From: Bacteroidota bacterium
GTDB lineage: Bacteria > Bacteroidota > Bacteroidia > Chitinophagales > Chitinophagaceae
Assembly: GCA_003175935.1 (NCBI GenBank)
Contig: PSRI01000138.1
Coordinates: 1-64,000 of the forward strand
Direction: 5' to 3'
DNA: 64,000 nt
A model generated the notes under the pieces. It was not told the origin of the DNA, did not search any database, and worked only from the letters and a program-made list of their open reading frames with translations. The first letter of the stretch is position 1. Each line of letters starts with the position of its first letter. Both the position numbers and the translations under genes were made by a program. Shown here in pieces: positions 28,538-37,163 of the stretch.

Positions 28538-31500
28538 TTGAAAAACCACCTGCTTCTGATACTACTGGGCCTGGTCTTGGTGCAATGTGGTTATGCGCAA
28601 ATCAACCCTTCTCCCTCAAATCTTAGGAGAAAATATATACCTGCCCAGAAGGATACCGTCCAACTGGACTCTCTAAGTATTATTCCAAATTCATTTTCGA
28701 TTCCTGGCGTCGATCAATCTGCATATTCACTCGATCAGTATAATGCAAAACTCATTTGGAAGAAAAAGCCAAAGTCCGATAGCGTATGGGCATTTTACAG
28801 AGTGTTTCCGGGAAAATTCAGTACCACATATCAGCGTTTGAAATTTGATAGTATCCAAAATAATTTTTTGGCGGCACCCGTAACCATCAATTATGGAAAT
28901 GAGGTACAGAATACCATATTCGATTTTGGTAATGTGAACTACAACGGTAGTTTCGGCAGGGCACTTTCATTTGGTAACAGACAGGATGTAGTGGTTAATT
29001 CAAGCCTCAATCTGCAAATGAACGGTTACCTGGGCGATAGCATCATGGTATCTGCGGCAATTACTGACAACAATATTCCTATTCAGCCTGACGGGAATAC
29101 ACAAAACCTGAATGAATTTGATAAAGTGTTTATCCAATTCAAGAAAAACGGGTGGCATTTCGATATTGGTGATATCGATATCCGGCAACAACAAAGCTTT
29201 TTTTTAAATTTTTATTCGAGGCTTCAGGGAGCAGAATTTGAGCAGCAAACCAAAATTGGGCAAAATGGATCAAATGACCTTTTGGTGAGCGGAGCCGTTG
29301 CAAAAGGAAAATATACAAGAAATATTTTCCAGGGTATTGAAGGTAACCAGGGACCATACAGGCTTACCGGTGCGAATAATGAACTTTTCTTTATTGTTCT
29401 GGCTAATACGGAGCGGGTTTATATAGACGGAGAACTAATGCAGCGCGGCGAGGACCAGGATTATGTTATTAACTACAATACTGCAGAGATAACGTTTACG
29501 CCCAAACGAATGATAACAAAAGATAAGAGGATACAGGTGGAATTTGGGTACGCAGACCGGAACTTCCTTAATTCGCAGCTATATGCAATGGACGAACTCA
29601 GACTCAATAAGAGACTAAAATTCAGAGTGGCCGCATACAGCAACGTGGATGCTAAGAATTCCCCTATAAATCAACCGCTGGACACTAAACAAAGACAATT
29701 TTTAGCAGACGTGGGTGACAGCGTTCAAAATGCCTATTACCCTTCAGCAACACTGGACACTTTTTCTGTGACTAAAATTCTATATAAAAAAATTGATACG
29801 CTCATCAATGGAAGTTTCCACGATTCAATTTATGTATATTCTACCGATCCGGATAATGCAAAGTATAATCTTGGATTTACGGATGTTGGCATAGGCAAGG
29901 GAAATTATGTGCCCGACGAAACAAGTGCCGCTAACGGTAAAGTTTATCGCTGGGTTTCACCTGATACAAATGGAAACAGGCTTGGTCAGTTTGAAGCAAA
30001 AATTTTGCTTATCGCTCCAAAGAAACAGCAATTAGTGAGTATAGGCGCAGAGTATGCTTTATCGAAAACAACTGTCGTCAGTACTGAAATGGCTTTGAGC
30101 AACTATGATATCAACACGCTTTCTACAAAAGATAAATCCGATAATACCGGCTTTGCAGGAAGAATGTTGGTAACTGATACGAGGCCGATGAAGAATTCTA
30201 AAAAAGGATACCAATTGCAGACAAATCTTGGATACGAATGGGTACAACAAACTTTTAGGCCCGTTGAGAGGTTGAGAAGTGTTGAATTTTATCGGGACTG
30301 GGGTCTTCCATTAAATGCAAGCTATGCTACAGAGAATTTATTTTACGGGGGCTTCAATATTAAAAATAAAGGAACGCAAAGTCTGGCATACCAGTTTGCA
30401 TCCTACAATCGCAGCGATGATTACAATGGAATAAGAAACAGTATTCTTCATTCCGCAAATTTCAGTTCCTGGAGAATCAATGATCAGTTTAACCTTACCA
30501 ATTTCAATCAGCAATCGCAAAAAGGGTATTATTTCAAACCTGTGGTAGATATTGCCAGAACATTTAAGAAACTTGGTAATTACATTTTAGGTGGAGGATT
30601 CAGTCTTGAAGAAAATTACCTAAAGTATCGGCAATTTGATTCTCTCAATACTGCCAGCTTCTCTTTTACTATCTGGCAGGCATACCTGAAGTCGCCCGAC
30701 AATAAACCGAATAAATGGGGTGTGACCTATTATGCAAGAAATGATAAATACCCGTATTTGGGAAAGCTTACAAAGTCTGACAGGAGCAACAATGTGACTA
30801 TGTATACCGACCTCATGAAAAACCCGAAGCATCAGCTTCGCCTAAGCGCAACATATAGGAAATTAACAGTACTTGATACACTGGTAACAAACCAAAAGCC
30901 CGACGAAAGTGTATTGGGCAGGGCTGAATATTTTATTAATGAATTCAAAGGCTTATTAAATGGTAATGTGCTTTATGAGGTGGGAACAGGGCAGGAGCAA
31001 AAAAGGGATTTCACCTATCTTGAAGTTCCGGCGGGACAGGGTGAATATACATGGATCGATTACAATGGTGATGGAATTCCTCAGCTCAATGAATTTGAAA
31101 TTGCGAAATTCCAGGATCAGGCTAAATATGTCAGGGTGTTTACGCCTACTAATGAATTTATTCGTGCGAATTATTTGCAGTTCAATTATAGTCTGAATAT
31201 TAACCCAAGAGCCTCAATCAATATCAGCAAGGCAAATTCTTTTCAAAAATTTCTGGCGCGTTTATATTTCCAAAGTTCCCTCCAGATTTTCAAGAAAGAA
31301 AAATCGAATGAACTGGTAAATTTCAATCCTTTCAGCAATACTATTGCCGATACTTCAATTATTACGTTGAGTCAGATTTTTAGCAATTCATTTTCGTTTA
31401 ACCGGTACAGTAATGTATGGGGCCTTGATTTTAATAATGTCCGCAGCAGTGCCAAGGCTTTTCTGACCTACGGATATGAAAGCCACAAACTGGATGACTG

Positions 31501-32020
31501 GACCATGAAGGCAAGGGCGAATATTACAAGAAATCTTTTACTGGAGCTCAGTAATAAGTTCGGCGTGAATGCCCTTTCAACACCTTCTTTTGCGAATAGA
31601 AATTATAACGTTAAGTACTACTCGATAATGCCTCAACTGGTGTTTACCAAAGGCACGAATTTGAGGGCTGCCCTGGGATATGAGTACGACAATAAACGAA
31701 ATACAGATTCAATTCAAACTGCAACGATTAATTCAATCAATGTTGAATTGAAGTACAATGTGCTTTCGAATAGTTCTATTACGGCGAAGTTTACTTATAG
31801 CAATATCAATTATGTTGACCCACCTGCCAATGCTGCAAATAGTACGGTTTCTTATATCATGCTGGACGCATTATTGCCGGGGAAAAACTATCTGTGGACT
31901 CTTGATTTTACCAAACGCCTCACCTCATTTCTGGAACTCAATTTTCAATACGAGGGAAGAAAAGCGGGCCAGTCAGGAACGGTTCATATTGGCAGAGCGG
32001 CATTGAGGGCACTCTTCTAA
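28538..32020 (+). CDS. Large outer-membrane beta-barrel-like protein with an SprA-like segment
   Basis: A 1160-residue exported protein. It starts at TTG 28538, behind AGAAGGA, with a signal peptide (MKNHLLLILLGLVLVQCGYA, then Q). Residues about 270-350 hold a segment resembling one in the gliding/T9SS protein SprA and in related large Bacteroidota proteins: GPYRLTGANNELFFIVLAN, then ERVYIDGELMQRGEDQDYV and ITFTPKRMITKDKRIQVEF. The remainder is mostly alternating beta-strands, with an aromatic C-terminus (RAALRALF), which fits an outer-membrane barrel. Function unknown. It lies alone between two terminators. It is about half the length of SprA, so it should not be named sprA. Confidence 0.7.
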   Translation: MKNHLLLILLGLVLVQCGYAQINPSPSNLRRKYIPAQKDTVQLDSLSIIPNSFSIPGVDQSAYSLDQYNAKLIWKKKPKSDSVWAFYRVFPGKFSTTYQRLKFDSIQNNFLAAPVTINYGNEVQNTIFDFGNVNYNGSFGRALSFGNRQDVVVNSSLNLQMNGYLGDSIMVSAAITDNNIPIQPDGNTQNLNEFDKVFIQFKKNGWHFDIGDIDIRQQQSFFLNFYSRLQGAEFEQQTKIGQNGSNDLLVSGAVAKGKYTRNIFQGIEGNQGPYRLTGANNELFFIVLANTERVYIDGELMQRGEDQDYVINYNTAEITFTPKRMITKDKRIQVEFGYADRNFLNSQLYAMDELRLNKRLKFRVAAYSNVDAKNSPINQPLDTKQRQFLADVGDSVQNAYYPSATLDTFSVTKILYKKIDTLINGSFHDSIYVYSTDPDNAKYNLGFTDVGIGKGNYVPDETSAANGKVYRWVSPDTNGNRLGQFEAKILLIAPKKQQLVSIGAEYALSKTTVVSTEMALSNYDINTLSTKDKSDNTGFAGRMLVTDTRPMKNSKKGYQLQTNLGYEWVQQTFRPVERLRSVEFYRDWGLPLNASYATENLFYGGFNIKNKGTQSLAYQFASYNRSDDYNGIRNSILHSANFSSWRINDQFNLTNFNQQSQKGYYFKPVVDIARTFKKLGNYILGGGFSLEENYLKYRQFDSLNTASFSFTIWQAYLKSPDNKPNKWGVTYYARNDKYPYLGKLTKSDRSNNVTMYTDLMKNPKHQLRLSATYRKLTVLDTLVTNQKPDESVLGRAEYFINEFKGLLNGNVLYEVGTGQEQKRDFTYLEVPAGQGEYTWIDYNGDGIPQLNEFEIAKFQDQAKYVRVFTPTNEFIRANYLQFNYSLNINPRASINISKANSFQKFLARLYFQSSLQIFKKEKSNELVNFNPFSNTIADTSIITLSQIFSNSFSFNRYSNVWGLDFNNVRSSAKAFLTYGYESHKLDDWTMKARANITRNLLLELSNKFGVNALSTPSFANRNYNVKYYSIMPQLVFTKGTNLRAALGYEYDNKRNTDSIQTATINSINVELKYNVLSNSSITAKFTYSNINYVDPPANAANSTVSYIMLDALLPGKNYLWTLDFTKRLTSFLELNFQYEGRKAGQSGTVHIGRAALRALF

Positions 32021-32025
32021 AAACA

Positions 32026-32063
32026 AGACCGGAAGCTGGTATCCAGCTCCCGGTCTCTCTTTA
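32026..32063. terminator. Strong terminator, probably serving both strands
   Basis: AGACCGG-A-AGCTGG (32026-32039) pairs with CCAGCT-C-CCGGTCT (32043-32056), leaving a TAT loop and one A/C mismatch. CTCTTTAT follows. It lies 6 bp after the 28538-32020 gene and about 20 bp from the end of the convergent gene. Confidence 0.9.
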
Positions 32064-32083
32064 TATAGACTAGCGACTCTTTA

Positions 32084-33061
32084 TTATCCGAAGATTCCAC
32101 CTTTTTTCAGGGTAACGCTTCCGTCACCGATCTTGAAGCCATTCTGATATACTTCTACCTTGTAAGTACCAGGAGTGTATTTTTCAGTTTGTTTCAAGTC
32201 AAAGCTTACGCTTTTCTTCTTGCCTTGTTCGTAGTCAACAGAAACTTTGTTAGTGAAAGTTTTGTCGCCTTCTTCGCGAGTTGTGAATGAACCTGAACCA
32301 AGTCCTTCTTCAGTTACAACTTTGCCTTCAGGGTTTGTAACGATCACATAAAGATCTTTAGTTCCTGTCGTAGCAAGTCTGTTTTCTACATCGAAAGAGA
32401 TCCTGAATTTGTCAGCTCTTTTAGCTTTTGTAGTGGTAACTTCTTTACCGTTGCTTTTTTGATTGATAGCAGCAATTTGAAAATTAGAAGCATTAAGAGT
32501 GGAACCTACATCAACCTTACCTTCCAGGTCTTTTTTCGCAGCCTGAGTTGTGGTAAGTGTATCAGTCAGCTGTTGTTTTTCTGTAGTCAGCGTCTGATTT
32601 GCTGTAGTTAATGTAGCGTTTTCACCTTTTAATCTTTCAATTTCCTGAACATATTCTTCGATCTTTCCGTTCAGCGAATTGATCAATTTGCGAGCTTCTG
32701 CGAGGTCTGCTGCAGTTGCACCTTGTTTGTTGATCAGTGATTTGATCTTGGATCTCATCACTTCTACATCTTTATCTCTAGTTTTTACAAGACTGTCGAG
32801 TCTTGAATTTTCAGACGTCATTTTATCGAGACGAATTTCAGCGGCCTGGTAGTCTGTCATCAATTGGTTTCTTACAGAGTCCAATGATGCATATTGAACA
32901 TCCTTTTGTTGGATTACTTCTTTGGTTTTACTTTTATCGTAAATGATATAGCCCCAGGTACCAAGAAGGGCCGCAATAAGAACACCGTAAATAATACCAC
33001 GGTTGTCTTTTTTTGGAGGTTGTGATGGACTTGATGCTGAAGGATAATTTGAAGCACTCAT
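32084..33061 (-). CDS. Membrane-anchored coiled-coil protein, function unknown
   Basis: A 325-residue protein in four parts: a Ser/Pro-rich cytoplasmic start (about 1-22), one transmembrane helix (GIIYGVLIAALLGTWGYII, residues about 23-41), a long heptad-rich coiled coil (about 50-180, with many Leu/Lys/Glu and a Thr-rich end), and a C-terminal beta-rich domain (about 200-325: FRISFDVENRLATTGTKDLY, GTYKVEVYQNGFKIGDGS). It resembles proteins common in Chitinophagaceae, but I know no function. Transcribed alone on the minus strand. Confidence 0.75.
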   Translation of the reverse strand: MSASNYPSASSPSQPPKKDNRGIIYGVLIAALLGTWGYIIYDKSKTKEVIQQKDVQYASLDSVRNQLMTDYQAAEIRLDKMTSENSRLDSLVKTRDKDVEVMRSKIKSLINKQGATAADLAEARKLINSLNGKIEEYVQEIERLKGENATLTTANQTLTTEKQQLTDTLTTTQAAKKDLEGKVDVGSTLNASNFQIAAINQKSNGKEVTTTKAKRADKFRISFDVENRLATTGTKDLYVIVTNPEGKVVTEEGLGSGSFTTREEGDKTFTNKVSVDYEQGKKKSVSFDLKQTEKYTPGTYKVEVYQNGFKIGDGSVTLKKGGIFG

Positions 33062-33094
33062 AGTTTTTATTTTTTAAGTTGGTTTTTACAAATT

Positions 33095-33832
33095 TTGTTC
33101 CAAGTGATACATCAGGTACAATTAACTGATTTGCTTATTCTTGACATTGAAACCGTCCCGGGAGTTCCTGAATTCCAGCAGCTTTCAGACTACTGGAAAG
33201 GGCTCTGGGTGGACAAGATTTCCAAAACCATGCCAGAAAATCAAACGGTTGATGAGATGTATGTTCAAAAGGCTGGTATTCTGGCTGAATTTGGCAAAAT
33301 AATCTGCATTTCAACCGGCTTTTTTTACCATGATTCTGAGAGAAGATTGTGTTTTAAAATGAAATCGATTAGCGGCGACGATGAATCGGAACTGTTGAAA
33401 TCTTTTGTAGAACTCATCTTTAAATTCACCGAAAAACGAGGTCAGTTTGCTTTTGCAGGACATAATGTGAAGGAATTTGACATTCCCTATATCTGCAGAA
33501 GGATGATGATTCACCGCATTCCATTACCCGCCGATCTCCAGTTCAGCGGAAGAAAACCCTGGGAAACCAATATTGTTGACACGATGGAACTTTGGAAGTT
33601 TGGAGACTATAAGAATTATATTTCCCTTAAACTGCTGGCTGAAGTTTTGGGCGTACCAACACCAAAAGATGATATAGATGGAAGCATGGTTAGAGAAGTT
33701 TATTATTACGAAAACAATCTTCCCCGTATTGTAAATTATTGTCAGAAAGATGTATCCACTGTAGCCAATATTATCCTGCGATTTAAGAATATCCCCACGC
33801 TTGAACACCAAAACATTTTTGTAGCCAGCTGA
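33095..33832 (+). CDS. Predicted 3'-5' exonuclease of the DEDDy (PolB-like) fold
   Basis: About 245 residues. The three exonuclease motifs of the RNase H-like DEDD superfamily are visible: Exo I LLILDIETVPG, Exo II FAGHNVKEFDIPYICRRMM, and Exo III IVNYCQKDVSTV with the Tyr spaced as in the DEDDy class. It probably trims DNA or RNA 3' ends, but the substrate is not known. The start is uncertain: TTG 33095 gives MFQVIHQVQLTD, and later GTG codons are possible. Divergent from the coiled-coil gene. Confidence 0.8.
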   Translation: MFQVIHQVQLTDLLILDIETVPGVPEFQQLSDYWKGLWVDKISKTMPENQTVDEMYVQKAGILAEFGKIICISTGFFYHDSERRLCFKMKSISGDDESELLKSFVELIFKFTEKRGQFAFAGHNVKEFDIPYICRRMMIHRIPLPADLQFSGRKPWETNIVDTMELWKFGDYKNYISLKLLAEVLGVPTPKDDIDGSMVREVYYYENNLPRIVNYCQKDVSTVANIILRFKNIPTLEHQNIFVAS

Positions 33833-33907
33833 ATTACTACTGATATTTGCCAATAGAAAATTCGAATTATTTTATATCAAATCCGGTTATAAATATCTAC
33901 CAGAAGT

Positions 33908-34906
33908 ATGAGTGCGGAAAAGATCATTTCAGATTGGAAAAAGAAAATATTCAAACCTGTTTACTGGTTAGAGGGAGAGGAGGAATACTATATTGACCAG
34001 GTTGTAGATTATGCGGAACATCATATACTCTCTGAATCAGAGGCTGGATTTAATCTTACTGTTTTTTATGGAAAAGATGCAGCATGGCCGGATATCATTA
34101 ATGCCTGCCGCCGTTATCCCATGTTTTCTGATAGACAGGTAGTATTGCTTAAGGAGGCCCAGCAAATGAGGGATATTGATAAGCTGGAAACTTATGTAGA
34201 GCACCCTCTTTCAACTACAATTTTCGTAGTCTCTTACAAACAAAAGAAAGTAGATGGACGAACAAGGCTGGCCAAAATTTTAAAGCAATCCGGTGAACTT
34301 TTATCCACCAAAAAGCTCTATGAAAGTCAGTTACCCGAATGGACAAACGAACTTGTTGAGCAAAAAGGCTATTCAATATCACAAAAAGCTTTGATGTTAT
34401 TAGTCGATCATATTGGAAATGACTTGAGCCGCATCAATAATGAAATCGATAAAATTCTCATCAACCTAAATAGGAGAAAGAATATTACGGAAGAGGATAT
34501 TGAAAATTTTGTTGGTATTAGTAAAGAATACAATGTATTTGAGCTTCAGGAGGCCCTTGGTAGAAAGGATCTTGGAAAAGCAACGAAAATCATTCAATAT
34601 TTTGATGCAAATCCCAAAGCTGGGCCCATACAAATGATTTTGCCTACACTCTATAATTTTTTCAGCAAAGTAAATATGCTTTATGCTGTGCAGGGCGGAG
34701 ATGAGAAATCTATTGCTGCTGCAATTGGAGTTCATCCTTTTTTCATAAAAGATTACATGCACGCAGCTAAAAATTATTCTGCCCGCGGCACAGAACAAAT
34801 CCTCCTTCTTCTGCATCATTATAATCTAAGGTCAATAGGAATTCACGATATTGGAACCAGTGATGCTTCACTAATGAAAGAACTTGTTGTAAAAATGATG
34901 GAATAA
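33908..34906 (+). CDS. holA: DNA polymerase III delta subunit
   Basis: A 332-residue clamp-loader subunit that opens the sliding clamp. The N-terminus MSAEKIISDWKKKIFKPVYW leads to LEGEEEYYIDQVVDYAE, the family opening. The middle has PLSTTIFVVSYKQKKVDGRT, and the C-terminal helical collar includes NDLSRINNEIDKILINL. It ends exactly where the convergent ribF ends (stops at 34906 and 34907, no spacer). Confidence 0.9.
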   Translation: MSAEKIISDWKKKIFKPVYWLEGEEEYYIDQVVDYAEHHILSESEAGFNLTVFYGKDAAWPDIINACRRYPMFSDRQVVLLKEAQQMRDIDKLETYVEHPLSTTIFVVSYKQKKVDGRTRLAKILKQSGELLSTKKLYESQLPEWTNELVEQKGYSISQKALMLLVDHIGNDLSRINNEIDKILINLNRRKNITEEDIENFVGISKEYNVFELQEALGRKDLGKATKIIQYFDANPKAGPIQMILPTLYNFFSKVNMLYAVQGGDEKSIAAAIGVHPFFIKDYMHAAKNYSARGTEQILLLLHHYNLRSIGIHDIGTSDASLMKELVVKMME

Positions 34907-35851
34907 TTACTGGCCGTTTTCTTCAAAGATTTTGAGCACTTCAATTTTATCGTGGGCTATGGCTTTTTTTAGAGTTTCAAGCCCGTCGAATTTTTCTTCT
35001 TTCCGGATATAAGATATAATATTCACTCTCAATTCAACACCATAAATCTCTTCATCAAAATTGAAAATATTCACTTCAACTCTTAAGTCTTTCCCATTCA
35101 CAGTGGGCCTTGTTCCAATACTCATCATGCCTTTGAATAATTGCATGGCACGATTCTGAATTGTGAGTGTAACAGCATAAATCCCATTTCCGGGAATTAT
35201 TTTTTCCGGTGAGTTGACTTGAATATTTGCTGTTGGATACCCTAATTCCCTGCCTAATTTATCTCCCTGTACGACCTTGCCCGCAAAGAAAAACTCATAT
35301 CCGAGCAGGTCGTTTGCAGTTTCAGCATCTCCTTCCATAAGAGCCTGCCTGATCCTGGTGGAACTTACCGCCACTTCATCCAATACTTTTTCAGGAATCT
35401 CACGGACAGTATAACCGAATTTTGGTGCGAGCTTTTCCAATAATTTATAGTCGCCAGCTCTTCCTTTGCCAAAGCGATGATCATATCCGATGATTATTGT
35501 TTTGGGGTGAAATCTGCTGACCAGAAATTCCTGTAAATATTCTTCAGCCGATAGCTCGGAAAATTCTTTTGTAAAGGGAGTTACAATTAAATGGTCCACC
35601 CCAAATCTCTCCAATAATTCAATTCGTTCTTCGAGAGTTGTGAGTAATTTGAGTGAAGATCCCGAATTTACAATCTTCCTGGGATGTGGATCGAAAGTTA
35701 TAATTACCGTTTCCCCTGAAATTTTTTGAGCTTCTTCCCGCATTTGCCTGATGATCTGCTGATGCCCGGTATGAACACCGTCGAACGTACCGATCGTAAT
35801 TACCGCGTTCCTGAATTTCGGTAGATGATCAATATCCTTATGTACCTGCAT
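34907..35851 (-). CDS. ribF: Bifunctional riboflavin kinase / FAD synthetase
   Basis: A 314-residue enzyme making FMN and FAD. The N-terminal adenylyltransferase has ITIGTFDGVHTGHQQIIRQM and IIIGYDHRFGKGRAGD. The C-terminal kinase begins near residue 185 and carries GRELGYPTANIQVNS plus GMMSIGTRPTVNG. It is directly convergent with holA without any spacer, so no separate terminator fits between them. Confidence 0.94.
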   Translation of the reverse strand: MQVHKDIDHLPKFRNAVITIGTFDGVHTGHQQIIRQMREEAQKISGETVIITFDPHPRKIVNSGSSLKLLTTLEERIELLERFGVDHLIVTPFTKEFSELSAEEYLQEFLVSRFHPKTIIIGYDHRFGKGRAGDYKLLEKLAPKFGYTVREIPEKVLDEVAVSSTRIRQALMEGDAETANDLLGYEFFFAGKVVQGDKLGRELGYPTANIQVNSPEKIIPGNGIYAVTLTIQNRAMQLFKGMMSIGTRPTVNGKDLRVEVNIFNFDEEIYGVELRVNIISYIRKEEKFDGLETLKKAIAHDKIEVLKIFEENGQ

Positions 35852-35928
35852 ATATTACTATGAATTCTATATAAATTTCCCGGGCCGGCTAACTGTAATT
35901 GCGCGCAAATCTAATGGATAATTGAAAA

Positions 35929-35959
35929 TTGAATATTGATGTCTGAATATTTACTTTTG
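35929..35959 (+). promoter_or_regulatory. Bacteroidota-type promoter for purM
   Basis: TTG (35929-35931), 20 bp, then TACTTTTG (35952-35959), a full match to TAnnTTTG. The purM ATG is 20 bp downstream of the -7 box, so the untranslated leader would be very short. Confidence 0.65.
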
Positions 35960-35978
35960 CAGCCTCTAATAATTAATC

Positions 35979-37151
35979 ATGAGCCTATACAGCGAAAGAG
36001 GGGTTTCCTCTCAAAAAGAAGAAGTCCACGCCGCTATTAAGAACCTGGATTCCGGACTGTACCCCTATGCATTTTGCAAGATATTTCCCGATTATATGGG
36101 TAAAGATTCCGGATGGGTTAATGTGATGCATGCCGATGGAGCGGGAACCAAGAGCATCCTGGCATATTTATACTGGAAAGAAACAGGAGACATTTCTGTT
36201 TGGAAAGGAATAGCCCAGGACGCTATTGTGATGAATCTTGATGATCTCCTTTGCGTGGGCATTTGCGATGACATCATTTTTAACTCTACCATTGATCGTA
36301 ATAAATTATTGATCCCGGGCGCCGTACTTGAACAGGTAATCGAAGGATCCCGTGAAATGTTCGAGACACTAAAAAAATTCGGAATAAATATTAGCTATCT
36401 CGGAGGGGAAACCGCTGATGTGGGCGATGTGGTAAGAACCATTGCAGTAAATGGTACAATGACTGCCCGCTGGCCCAAATCAAAACTCATCACCAATCAA
36501 AAGATTTCACCGGGAGATGTAATCGTTGGACTTGCCAGTGATGGCCAGGCTTCATATGAAACACAATACAATAGTGGCATTGGAAGCAACGGACTTACAT
36601 CTGCACGCCACGATATGTTGAAAAAATCTTACGCAGATGAATTTCCGGAAAGCCTCGATCCAAACCTGAATCATAAAGTGGTATATATCGGCCCTTATTC
36701 TCTCACACAAGAGGTTCCAGGTTCAACAATTCCCGGACTGAATATTGGCAAATTTCTTTTATCTCCAACGCGCACTTTTGCTCCAGTAATGAAAAAATTG
36801 TTAGAGGAACATTTTGATAATATTCATGGATTGATACATAGTAGCGGTGGGGGACAAACGAAATGCATGAAATATCTGCCTGGCAATATGAAAGTAATTA
36901 AGGACAATCTTTTCGAGCCTCCATTAATTTTCAAATTGATCCAGCAGTCCAATGGTTCTTCCAGCAAAGAAATGTATGAAGTGTTTAATATGGGAATTCG
37001 GATGGAAATATTTACAAATCCGCAGCATGCCGACGAAATTATTAAAGTCGCAAACTCATTTAACATTGAGGCGAGGGTAATCGGCCGGGTGGAGGGAAGT
37101 AGCAGGAAAGAACTCCATATAATTACTCCCAAAGAAGTGATAACATACTGA
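35979..37151 (+). CDS. purM: Phosphoribosylformylglycinamidine cyclo-ligase (AIR synthase)
   Basis: A 390-residue ATP-dependent enzyme of purine synthesis, of the long Bacteroidota form (enterobacterial PurM is about 345). The N-terminus MSLYSERGVSSQKEEVHAAI is followed by VMHADGAGTKSILAYLYW, the ATP/substrate loop of the PurM fold. Further motifs are AQDAIVMNLDDLLCVG and YLGGETADVGDVVRT. The C-terminal half ends in a beta strand, ELHIITPKEV. It is transcribed alone, and the next gene converges 12 bp later. Confidence 0.88.
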   Translation: MSLYSERGVSSQKEEVHAAIKNLDSGLYPYAFCKIFPDYMGKDSGWVNVMHADGAGTKSILAYLYWKETGDISVWKGIAQDAIVMNLDDLLCVGICDDIIFNSTIDRNKLLIPGAVLEQVIEGSREMFETLKKFGINISYLGGETADVGDVVRTIAVNGTMTARWPKSKLITNQKISPGDVIVGLASDGQASYETQYNSGIGSNGLTSARHDMLKKSYADEFPESLDPNLNHKVVYIGPYSLTQEVPGSTIPGLNIGKFLLSPTRTFAPVMKKLLEEHFDNIHGLIHSSGGGQTKCMKYLPGNMKVIKDNLFEPPLIFKLIQQSNGSSSKEMYEVFNMGIRMEIFTNPQHADEIIKVANSFNIEARVIGRVEGSSRKELHIITPKEVITY

Positions 37152-37163
37152 ACATACTACGCT

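Noticed and set aside
28538-32020. Naming the large outer-membrane gene sprA
   Set aside because: SprA is about twice as long; only one segment is similar.
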